Below are positions 1 through 5,656 of a DNA stretch of 9,407 nucleotides, in pieces. The notes beneath the pieces were generated by a model. The model worked only from the letters and a program-made list of their open reading frames with translations, searched no databases and was not told the DNA's origin. The DNA comes from JAOUEE01 sp051011595 (GTDB taxonomy: Bacteria; Actinomycetota; Acidimicrobiia; Acidimicrobiales; SHLQ01): the NCBI GenBank assembly GCA_051011595.1, contig JBPCTQ010000011.1, positions 1 to 9,407 on the forward strand. Reading direction: 5' to 3'. How positions within the stretch are numbered: position 1 is the first letter of the stretch; each line of letters opens with the position of its first letter. Position numbers and translations under genes: made by a program.

Positions 1-383
1 TGGTCAACCGGCTGGCCATGAACCAGGGGTGGGAGGTGTTCGCCCCCAACCCGTCGAGTACCACCATTGCGGTCACGGCCGATGTCACCTTCGCCGACGG
101 CACCACCACGGTGTACGAGTTCCCCGATGATGAACCGGTCATCGGCGCCCTGCGCGAATACCGGTGGCGAAAGTGGGAGCGGCGGATCCGACTGGAGGAC
201 AACAGCGGTCTGTGGAAACCCACCGCCGACTGGATCGCCCGTGAGCTGAGCCAACCCGACAACATCGTCGTCGAGGTCCAGTTGGTTCGGCACTGGCAGC
301 GCATGGAGGACCCGGGGGTACCCGGAGAGGTCAACGTGGTCGACTTCGATCGCACCTATTCCTACGACGAGGTACCGGGCTGA
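1..383 (+). CDS. C-terminal part of a small W..FAPNP-motif protein paired with HTTM (5' truncated)
   Basis: Only the 3' part is present. The frame is open from the left edge (first complete codon at base 3), and the Met codon at 18 is probably internal, because residues before it (VNRLAMNQGWEVFAPNP) read as part of the conserved block. Small actinobacterial proteins with a W..FAPNP motif (DUF5819-like, from memory) usually carry an N-terminal membrane helix just before it, so about 40-60 residues, including that anchor, are probably missing. The visible part looks like an extracytoplasmic beta-rich domain (VTADVTFADGTTTVYEFPD), then a Trp/Arg-rich stretch (YRWRKWERR) and a C-terminal strand region (VEVQLVRHW). 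No catalytic motif is recognised. Its stop TGA shares one base with the ATG of the HTTM gene (TGATG), so the two are translationally coupled and probably work together at the membrane. Biochemical function is unknown; the family link is by motif recall only. Confidence 0.72.
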   Translation, partial: VNRLAMNQGWEVFAPNPSSTTIAVTADVTFADGTTTVYEFPDDEPVIGALREYRWRKWERRIRLEDNSGLWKPTADWIARELSQPDNIVVEVQLVRHWQRMEDPGVPGEVNVVDFDRTYSYDEVPG

Positions 384-1297
384 TGTACGCGGCCTGGTCG
401 AGGTTCTGGTTCGAGCGGCGACCCACGTCCACGCTGACCCTGTTCCGTCTGGCCCTCGGTGTCACCACCTTGTGTTGGTTCCTCAGCCTGAGCTGGGATC
501 TCCAGACCTTCTTCGGCAGTGAGGGTCTGCGCCCCGGCCAGTCCTATGCCGACGAACGGATGGGTCTGCTGAAGTGGGTCGACGACGATGCGGCCATCTG
601 GGCGTTGTGGGCCACCGGGCTGTTGGCGTCGATCATGGTGGTGGTGGGTCGGTTGGTCCGGGTGGCGGCCCCCGTCCTGTGGTTCTGCGTGATGTCGCTG
701 TGGCTCGACAACACCGGCGTGTGGAATGCGGGCGACGATCTGTTGCGCGTGTGGACGCTCTACTTCGCCATCTTCGCTCTGGTGACGCCGGCGCTGTACC
801 TCTCGCTGGGACCCAACGGCCGCGCCGGCCGGTTCCCGTTGGGACCGCACTGGGTGCTGCGGCTGGCCCAGATCCAGATCACCGTCATCTACCCGGCTTC
901 GGTCATCGGCAAACTCAGCGGCGGGCGCTGGTGGGACGGGAGTGCGGCGCTGTACGCCCTCGGTCTGGAGGACTTCCAGCGGTTCTGGGTGCCGGCCTTC
1001 GTACGTGAGAGTCGGGCGATCGGCGCGGCCTTCACCTGGTCGACGCTGTTGCTCGAAGCGTTGTTGGCCGTCCTGTTGTGGGTACCGCGCACGCGTCGTT
1101 TCGCCATCGTCGCCGGATTGGGGATGCATCTGGGATTCCAGTACTCGATGCGCCTCGGCTTCTTCGCGTGGGCCATGGCGATCGGCTACATCGCGTTCCT
1201 CACACCCAGCGAGTCGCGTCGGATCCTGGGCTGGCTCGGTCGGCCCTTCCGACGGTCGTCCGACGAGGCTGCTTGTTCGCTTGTGCCCAGTTCGTGA
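383..1297 (+). CDS. HTTM-domain (vitamin K gamma-carboxylase-like) integral membrane protein
   Basis: A 304-residue polytopic membrane protein. Hydrophobic segments lie near residues 18-36, 71-90, 92-108, 121-143, 159-176, 214-234 and 240-273, ending in a basic, Ser-rich cytoplasmic-looking tail. Typical HTTM features are the early FRLALG segment, the central block LAQIQITVIYPASVIGKLSG followed by GRWWDGSAAL (residues 161-189), and the late block GMHLGFQYSMRLGFFAW (residues 247-263). HTTM is the membrane domain shared with eukaryotic vitamin K-dependent gamma-carboxylase; Lys177 sits in the position of the conserved family lysine, but carboxylase activity in bacterial relatives is unproven. 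The start is fixed by the TGATG overlap with the preceding gene and a GAGG sequence about 10 bases upstream. The stop codon (1295-1297) lies within the probable Rex operator of the next gene, so its 3' end and the rex control region are physically merged. Family call is firm; function is unknown. Confidence 0.85.
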   Translation: MYAAWSRFWFERRPTSTLTLFRLALGVTTLCWFLSLSWDLQTFFGSEGLRPGQSYADERMGLLKWVDDDAAIWALWATGLLASIMVVVGRLVRVAAPVLWFCVMSLWLDNTGVWNAGDDLLRVWTLYFAIFALVTPALYLSLGPNGRAGRFPLGPHWVLRLAQIQITVIYPASVIGKLSGGRWWDGSAALYALGLEDFQRFWVPAFVRESRAIGAAFTWSTLLLEALLAVLLWVPRTRRFAIVAGLGMHLGFQYSMRLGFFAWAMAIGYIAFLTPSESRRILGWLGRPFRRSSDEAACSLVPSS

Positions 1298-1309
1298 ACA
1301 AGCGCACAA
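1273..1309. repeat. Imperfect inverted repeat spanning HTTM 3' end and rex upstream region
   Basis: The arms TTGTTCGCTTGTGCCC (1273-1288) and GTGAACAAGCGCACAA (1294-1309) are reverse complements at 13 of 16 positions, around a 5-base centre. The right arm coincides with the probable Rex operator. In RNA this would form a stem at the end of the HTTM message, but no T-run follows, so a classical terminator is not supported. A second Rex contact or a cooperative binding arrangement is an alternative reading. Confidence 0.6.
1292..1309. promoter_or_regulatory. Probable Rex operator (ROP site) upstream of rex
   Basis: TCGTGAACAAGCGCACAA matches the established Rex consensus TTGTGAAnnnnTTCACAA at 11 of 14 defined positions; the mismatches are the second base and the inner two bases of the right half. 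It ends 18 bases before the rex ATG and immediately upstream of a -10-like box, where a bound repressor would block RNA polymerase. Rex autoregulation through such a site is known in Streptomyces. It includes the stop codon of the HTTM gene. Binding here is inferred. Confidence 0.65.
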
Positions 1310-1314
1310 AGTCG

Positions 1315-1327
1315 TACCCTCGACGTC
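1315..1327 (+). promoter_or_regulatory. Candidate -10 element (TACCCT) for a leaderless rex transcript
   Basis: TACCCT at 1315-1320 fits the actinobacterial -10 pattern TAnnnT and ends 7 bases before the rex ATG, so transcription would begin at or next to the start codon. This fits the absence of any Shine-Dalgarno sequence. No strong -35 is visible; the -35 zone would fall on the Rex operator. The same box lies 6 bases before the hemB start. Confidence 0.45.
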
Positions 1328-1972
1328 ATGGTCCGTCCGAGTCCCCGCGTGCCCGACGCCACCGTGGCTCGCCTCCCGCTGTATCGGCGGGCGCTCCTGC
1401 AGCTCGATGACCAACAGATCGCCAATGTGTCATCGGACCGGCTGGCCGAGATGGCCGGTGTTAATGCCGCCAAGGTTCGCAAGGACCTCTCGTATCTGGG
1501 TTCGTACGGCACGCGTGGGGTGGGGTACGACGTCGAGTTCCTGCTCTTCCACGTCAGTCGGGCCCTCGGGCTCACCAGTGACTGGCCGGTGGTCATCGTC
1601 GGTATGGGTAACCTGGGCCAGGCGCTGGCCAACTATCGAGGGTTCACCGAGCGGGGTTTTCCGGTGGCGGCACTGGTCGACGTCGACCCCGACAAGGTGG
1701 GCACCGAGCTCGATGGCACGGTGATCGATCATATCGACGATCTGCCCCAGCTGGTGTCCGAACGGGGTATCGCCATCGCCATCATCGCCACTCCCGCCGC
1801 GGTGGCCCAGGATGTGGCCGAGAAGGTGGTGGCGGCTGGTGTCGAGTCGGTGCTCAACTTCGCGCCGGCGGTGCTGAACCTCGACGACGACGTCCCGGTG
1901 CGCAAGGTCGACCTGGCCACCGAGCTGCAAATCCTGAGTTTCTACCAACAGCGCCGTCGCAGCCGGACCTGA
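1328..1972 (+). CDS. rex: Redox-sensing transcriptional repressor Rex
   Basis: A 214-residue protein, the usual Rex length. Rex is a cytoplasmic homodimeric repressor that binds DNA when NAD+ dominates and lets go when NADH rises. The N-terminal winged helix holds the hallmark stretch GVNAAKVRKDLSYLGSYGTR (residues 44-63), the DNA-recognition region; the Rossmann domain has GMGNLG (residues 92-97) followed by ALANYRGF; VDVDP follows the next strand; and the C-terminal ELQILSFYQQ helix is the domain-swapped dimer arm. The ATG at 1328 gives a normal N-terminus (PDATVARLPLYRR) and directly follows a Rex operator and a -10-like box without a leader. Its position before hemACD matches Streptomyces, where Rex controls respiratory genes and its own rex-hem operon. 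A 151-bp gap to hemA allows both read-through and an independent hemA promoter. Confidence 0.96.
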   Translation: MVRPSPRVPDATVARLPLYRRALLQLDDQQIANVSSDRLAEMAGVNAAKVRKDLSYLGSYGTRGVGYDVEFLLFHVSRALGLTSDWPVVIVGMGNLGQALANYRGFTERGFPVAALVDVDPDKVGTELDGTVIDHIDDLPQLVSERGIAIAIIATPAAVAQDVAEKVVAAGVESVLNFAPAVLNLDDDVPVRKVDLATELQILSFYQQRRRSRT

Positions 1973-2008
1973 AGCTTCGGGGTCCGTCCTAGACGTGACC
2001 TCTGACCC

Positions 2009-2036
2009 TTCACACCGGAGTTGTCTCTGCAATGAT
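2009..2036 (+). promoter_or_regulatory. Weak candidate promoter for hemA
   Basis: TTCACA (2009-2014) and AATGAT (2031-2036) resemble -35 and -10 hexamers (5 of 6 and 4 of 6 matches to the general consensus) with a 16-base spacer. This would give a transcript starting near 2043 and an 80-base leader containing the tandem repeat. TTCACA is also a lone Rex half-site, but no second half is found at the right spacing. This reading competes with the small ORF beginning at 2032, since both cannot be used on one transcript. Confidence 0.28.
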
Positions 2037-2086
2037 TGAAGGGCGAAACTTCTTCGTACGGGTTGGACCTCGTCCGACCCGACACG

Positions 2087-2113
2087 TCCACCGATTCCAC
2101 CGATTCCACCGAT
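2087..2113 (+). repeat. Perfect triple tandem repeat TCCACCGAT in the hemA leader
   Basis: Three exact head-to-tail copies of the 9-mer TCCACCGAT lie at 2087-2095, 2096-2104 and 2105-2113, ending one base before the hemA ribosome binding site. Nine is a multiple of three, so copy-number change would keep reading frames intact. It could be a slippage-prone spacer, a repeated protein or RNA-binding element, or chance. Confidence 0.9.
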
Positions 2114-2114
2114 C

Positions 2115-2119
2115 AAGGA
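2115..2119 (+). promoter_or_regulatory. hemA ribosome binding site (AAGGA)
   Basis: AAGGA ends four bases before the hemA ATG at 2124. It is one of the few recognisable Shine-Dalgarno sequences in the window, and it sets hemA apart from rex and hemB, which look leaderless. Confidence 0.5.
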
Positions 2120-2123
2120 CCTC

Positions 2124-3383
2124 ATGTCCGTCGTCGTTCTCGGGCTGAACCACCGCACGGCCGCCCTCGACCTCCTCGAACGTATGACCGTTCCCGACCA
2201 GGGACGGGCCAAGGCGCTGCACGACCTGCGCAGTCGCCCCCATGTCAGCGAGGCCGTGCTGCTCTCGACGTGCAACCGCATCGAGGTGTACGTCCAGGCC
2301 GAGAAGTTCCACGGTGCCTTCGAAGACGTGCGGTCGTTCTTCGCGGAGATGTCGGGTCTGGGACCTGAGGCCTTCAACGACCACCTCTACAGCCACTACG
2401 ACGCCGATGGCGCCCGCCACCTCTTCGGTGTGGCGTCGGGCCTCGACTCGGCGGTGTTGGGTGAGACCGAGATCCTCGGTCAGGTGCGCACGGCATGGGA
2501 GCTGGCCCAGACCGAGAACAGCATCGGCCCTGCCCTGTCGCAGTTGTTCCGCCACGCGGTCGAGACCGGCAAACGTGTTCGTACCGAAACATCGATCTCG
2601 CGACACATCACCAGCGTGTCCCAGGCTGCGGTGGCCATGGCCGGCGATCGCCTGTCGGGTCTCACCGGTCGTTCCGTGCTGCTCATCGGAGCCGGCGAGA
2701 TGGGTGAAGGTCTGGCCGTCTCGCTCAAGGGAGCCGGGGCGTCCGACATCCGGGTCGTCAACCGCACGTGGGACACCGCCGTCGACCTGGCCGAACGCAT
2801 CGATGGCACACCGGTGGCCACCGGCGACCTGCAGACGGCCTTGGCCGACGTCGACCTGATGCTCACCAGCACCGGCGCCACGTCGCTCATCGTCGAGCAC
2901 AGCGAGCTCGACGAGGTGGCCAAGGCCCGTGCCGGACGGCCGCTGCTCATCGTCGACATCGCGGTGCCCCGCGATGTCGATCCGTCGGCCGGCGAGCTCG
3001 ACGGCATCACGCTGCTCGACATGGACGACCTGCGGGCCTTCGCCGATGCCGGTGTGCTCGAACGGCGCCGTGAGGTCCGGGCGGTGCGCGACATCATCGA
3101 CGAAGAGGTCGAGCGATACCTCGACCTCAACACCGCCCGAGAGGTCGAACCGCTGATCGCCTTGTTGTACGGGCGGGGCGAAGAGCTGCGTAGCGGCGAG
3201 CTCGACCGTTTCGCAGCCCGGCTCGATCGGCTCGACCCCGAACAGCGCGAGCTGGTCGAAGCCATGACCCGGGGACTGCTCGGCAAACTCCTGCACGAGC
3301 CGGCTGTTCGGCTCAAAGACGCGTCCGGCACCGCCCGAGGCGACCGCCTGGCCGAGGCGCTGCGCGACCTCTTCGACCTCTGA
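2124..3383 (+). CDS. hemA: Glutamyl-tRNA reductase
   Basis: A 419-residue cytoplasmic enzyme that reduces glutamyl-tRNA(Glu) with NADPH to glutamate-1-semialdehyde, the committed step of C5-route heme synthesis. The N-terminal catalytic domain has LGLNHRTA (residues 6-13) and LSTCNRIEVY (47-56) with the nucleophile Cys50. GLDSAVLGETEILGQV (106-121) is the next family signature. SVSQAAV leads into the NADPH-binding Rossmann domain with GAGEMG (189-194), and the C-terminal region is the long helical dimerisation domain. The product is unstable and is normally handed to HemL, encoded at the right end of the window. The ATG at 2124 is the only start in frame after an upstream stop at 2037, and it follows AAGGA. 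hemC starts 7 bases after the stop, so hemA heads a tight hemA-hemC-hemD-HAD unit. The leader holds a triple tandem repeat and could be a control point. No key residue is missing. Confidence 0.97.
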   Translation: MSVVVLGLNHRTAALDLLERMTVPDQGRAKALHDLRSRPHVSEAVLLSTCNRIEVYVQAEKFHGAFEDVRSFFAEMSGLGPEAFNDHLYSHYDADGARHLFGVASGLDSAVLGETEILGQVRTAWELAQTENSIGPALSQLFRHAVETGKRVRTETSISRHITSVSQAAVAMAGDRLSGLTGRSVLLIGAGEMGEGLAVSLKGAGASDIRVVNRTWDTAVDLAERIDGTPVATGDLQTALADVDLMLTSTGATSLIVEHSELDEVAKARAGRPLLIVDIAVPRDVDPSAGELDGITLLDMDDLRAFADAGVLERRREVRAVRDIIDEEVERYLDLNTAREVEPLIALLYGRGEELRSGELDRFAARLDRLDPEQRELVEAMTRGLLGKLLHEPAVRLKDASGTARGDRLAEALRDLFDL

Positions 3384-3390
3384 TCCGGTC

Positions 3391-4272
3391 GTGACCACCC
3401 TGCGGGCGGCCACGCGAGCGAGTGCTCTGGCCCGCTGGCAGACGGATTACATCGCGGCCTTGCTGGGTGACGCCCATGCCGACCTCACCGTTGAGCCGGT
3501 AGTGATCGACACCCAGGGTGACCGGGACAAGACGTCGCCCATTCACCAGTTGGGTGGCCAGGGTGTGTTCGTCAAAGAAGTGCAGGCCGCGGTGCTCGAC
3601 GGGCGGGCCGATGTGGCCGTGCACTCGGCCAAGGACCTGCCGTCGGCGGTGGCCGATGGGCTCGTCATCGCGGCGGTGCCCGAACGGGCCGACGAGCGTG
3701 ATGTGCTGATCGGCTCCACGTTCGCCGATCTGGCCCCCGGTGCCGTGGTGGCCACTGGTTCGGTGCGGCGTCGGGCCCAACTGGCCTGGGCCCGGCCCGA
3801 CCTTCGTTTCGCCGAGCTGCGGGGCAACATCGGTACGCGGCTGGCCAAGGCGGCCGACTTCGACGCCATCGTCATGGCCGCCGCCGCCCTCGACCGACTG
3901 GGGGAACACCCAGCCGTGGCCGAACGACTGCCCGTCGACGTCATGTTGCCCCAGGTGGCGCAGGGCGCCCTGGCCGTCGAGTGCCGGGAAGATGATGCCG
4001 CCACCCGCGAACGGCTGGCCGCCATCGAACACGTTCCCAGCCGTCGCCGGGTCGACGCCGAACGTTCTTTTCTGGCCGAGCTGGGCGGGGGTTGTGATCT
4101 CCCGGCCGGAGCCCTGGCGATCCTGTCCGATGAGGGCATCGAGCTCACCGGGCTGCTGGCCACCACCGACGGCGCCCAGCTGTTGCGGGCCACGGCCGTG
4201 GGGGCCGACACCAACATCGGGGCCGACGTGGCTCGACACCTCCTCGATGGCGGCGGTCGGCAATTCGAGTGA
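3391..4272 (+). CDS. hemC: Hydroxymethylbilane synthase (porphobilinogen deaminase)
   Basis: A 293-residue cytoplasmic enzyme that assembles four porphobilinogens into linear hydroxymethylbilane on a covalently bound dipyrromethane cofactor. Sequence marks in order are LRAATRASALARWQ (residues 4-17), TQGDRDKT (41-48), HSAKDLP (78-84) with the catalytic Asp82, ATGSVRRRAQL (121-131), RGNIGTRL (144-151), and GGGCDLPAGA (232-241) with Cys235 as the cofactor-attachment residue. The start is a GTG seven bases after hemA's stop; it gives the normal short N-terminus and no ATG alternative fits. No Shine-Dalgarno sequence is visible, so translation probably depends on hemA. Its stop overlaps the hemD GTG by four bases. 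Confidence 0.96.
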   Translation: MTTLRAATRASALARWQTDYIAALLGDAHADLTVEPVVIDTQGDRDKTSPIHQLGGQGVFVKEVQAAVLDGRADVAVHSAKDLPSAVADGLVIAAVPERADERDVLIGSTFADLAPGAVVATGSVRRRAQLAWARPDLRFAELRGNIGTRLAKAADFDAIVMAAAALDRLGEHPAVAERLPVDVMLPQVAQGALAVECREDDAATRERLAAIEHVPSRRRVDAERSFLAELGGGCDLPAGALAILSDEGIELTGLLATTDGAQLLRATAVGADTNIGADVARHLLDGGGRQFE

Positions 4273-5003
4273 ACGAACCGCTGCAGGGGTGCACGGTGGT
4301 GGTGACCCGACCGGCCGGCCAGGCTGCGTCGTTGGTGGCCGGCCTGCAACAGGCGGGTGCCACAACCGTCGAGGTGCCGACGCTCGCCGTGGCCGATGCC
4401 GCCGACGGTGGTGCCGCTCTGCGGGCGGCGCTGCGGTTGGGTGAATTCGAGTGGGTGGTGGTGACCTCGGCCAACGGGGCCCGGCGGCTGCGTCAGGCCC
4501 TCGACGACACGGGCACCAGCCCAGGGCGGGTGGCGGCGGTCGGACCGCGCACCGCCGACGTGCTCGAGAGTCTCGACATCCCGGTCGAGTTGGTGCCCGA
4601 CACATTCGTGGCCGACGCCCTGGTCGATGCCTTCCCACCCGGTCGAGCCGCGGTGCTCGTGGTTCGCCCCGAGACGGCCCGTGCCGTGCTGGCCGAAGGG
4701 CTCCGAGGCAAGGGTCACGGTGTCACCGAAGTGGTCGCCTACCGGATGGATGCCGCCGAGATCAGCGCCGACCAGGTCGACGACGCCCGCCGAGCCGATG
4801 TGGTCACGTTCACCTCGCCGCAGGCCTATCGGGCCTACGTGGCCGGAATCGGCTTGCCCACCGGCCAGATAGTGGTCAGCATCGGGCCGGTGACGTCGAC
4901 AGCGGTGGTCGAATCCGGCATCGAAGGTGTGGTCGAAGCCGACCCACACACGGCCGAGGGGATGGTTGCCGCCCTCATCGATCACGTGGGTCGTAGCCGG
5001 TGA
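4269..5003 (+). CDS. hemD: Uroporphyrinogen-III synthase (stand-alone)
   Basis: A 244-residue two-domain protein that inverts ring D of hydroxymethylbilane and cyclises it to uroporphyrinogen III, the branch point to heme, siroheme and corrinoids. HemD is poorly conserved, but the family pattern is clear: VVVTRPAGQA (residues 10-19), EWVVVTSANGARRL (61-74), VAAVGPRTADVL (88-99), EVVAYRM (154-160), VVTFTSPQAYRAYV (178-191), SIGPVTS (204-210) and the terminal PHTAEGMVAALIDHV. The position directly after hemC strengthens the call. In many Actinomycetota hemD is fused to an uroporphyrinogen C-methyltransferase; here there is no methyltransferase domain. Start is GTG in a GTGA overlap with the hemC stop, and its own stop overlaps the next GTG in the same way. 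Confidence 0.93.
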   Translation: MNEPLQGCTVVVTRPAGQAASLVAGLQQAGATTVEVPTLAVADAADGGAALRAALRLGEFEWVVVTSANGARRLRQALDDTGTSPGRVAAVGPRTADVLESLDIPVELVPDTFVADALVDAFPPGRAAVLVVRPETARAVLAEGLRGKGHGVTEVVAYRMDAAEISADQVDDARRADVVTFTSPQAYRAYVAGIGLPTGQIVVSIGPVTSTAVVESGIEGVVEADPHTAEGMVAALIDHVGRSR

Positions 5004-5650
5004 CGGCCGAAGCGATCGTCTTCGACTTCGACGGGACCATCCTCGACACCGAATGGCCCGAGTTCGTGACCGTCCGCGAGGAGTTCATCGCCCACGGTCT
5101 CCAGCTCGATCTGGCCGACTGGCAACAGGTGGTGGGTCGGGCCGACCACCGGCACTGGAGCGACTGGCTGGCCGACGAGCTCGGCCGCGACTACGACCGG
5201 GAAACCGTCGCCGACCGCCGCCGCCGGGCGCACCACCGGCTGATCGCCGAGCAGCCGGTGCGTGATGGTGTGGTCGATCTGCTCGAACGGGCGGCGGCCG
5301 CAGGGGTGCCGGTGGCCGTGGCCTCCAGCTCGCCGTTCGACTGGGTGGACGGTCACCTCCGCGACCGGGGCCTGCGGGGTCACTTCGTGGGGGTGGTCAG
5401 CCGTGATCATGTCGAGCGGGCCAAGCCCTGGCCCGACCTCTTCCTTGCTGCGGCCGCCCTGCTCGGCGTCGCCCCGGCCGATGCGGTGGCTGTGGAGGAC
5501 TCCCACCATGGCTGCACCGCAGCCAAGGACGCCGGGATGAGCTGTCTGGTGGTGCCCAACCGCATCACGGCCACCATGGACTTCTCGCGTGCCGACCTCG
5601 TCCTCGACAGCCTCGTCCACGCCTCACCGGGCACCCTGGGCCTGCCCTGA
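5000..5650 (+). CDS. HAD-family hydrolase, beta-phosphoglucomutase-like
   Basis: A 216-residue haloacid dehalogenase-superfamily protein of the small-phosphatase or phosphomutase subgroup. All four HAD motifs are present: DFDGTILDTE (residues 9-18) with nucleophile Asp9 and acid/base Asp11; ASSSP (108-112) as motif II; Lys142 in RAKPWPDLF; and VEDSHHG (165-171) with Mg-binding acidic residues Glu166/Asp167. Residues of about 15-85 form the helical cap expected for small-molecule substrates. The substrate cannot be read from sequence; phosphoglycolate, sugar phosphates or other metabolites are possible. The GTG start sits in a GTGA overlap with hemD, so it is translationally coupled to the last heme gene of this run, which could mean a housekeeping or metabolite-repair role or simple hitch-hiking. 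It ends 6 bp from the stop of the opposing monooxygenase gene. Confidence 0.88.
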   Translation: MTAEAIVFDFDGTILDTEWPEFVTVREEFIAHGLQLDLADWQQVVGRADHRHWSDWLADELGRDYDRETVADRRRRAHHRLIAEQPVRDGVVDLLERAAAAGVPVAVASSSPFDWVDGHLRDRGLRGHFVGVVSRDHVERAKPWPDLFLAAAALLGVAPADAVAVEDSHHGCTAAKDAGMSCLVVPNRITATMDFSRADLVLDSLVHASPGTLGLP

Positions 5651-5656
5651 CCGTCA

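Noticed and set aside
362..1414. 350-codon minus-strand frame across the HTTM gene and the rex 5' end
   Set aside because: Crosses a gene boundary and the rex control region; the product is Arg/Glu/Pro-rich without motifs. A coding shadow.
1964..1986. CGGACC...GGTCCG inverted repeat around the rex stop, with GAAGCTTC in the loop
   Set aside because: Only a 6-bp stem with an 11-base loop and no following T-run; too weak to call a terminator.
2009..2026. Second Rex site before hemA (TTCACA half-site)
   Set aside because: Only one half matches; the partner half at the required spacing has about one match of seven.
2036..2368. TTG-started frame (110 codons) through the hemA leader, with STDSTDSTD from the repeat
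   Set aside because: Runs far into hemA in another frame, with no ribosome binding site and Arg/Pro-rich out-of-frame sequence.
2010..3413. Long open frame (467 codons) on the minus strand opposite hemA
   Set aside because: Shadow of a high-GC gene; hemA is unmistakable and the antisense translation has no recognisable domain and a skewed Gly/Val/Asp/His-rich composition.
3313..4985. Two long minus-strand frames (441 and 480 codons) opposite hemC and hemD
   Set aside because: Same mirror effect; low-complexity Pro/Arg/Gly/Ser-rich products with no motifs, opposite well-defined enzymes.
5629..5647. GGGCA...TGCCC stem at the end of the HAD gene
   Set aside because: Five-base stem inside coding sequence without a T-run; such stems are frequent by chance in GC-rich DNA.
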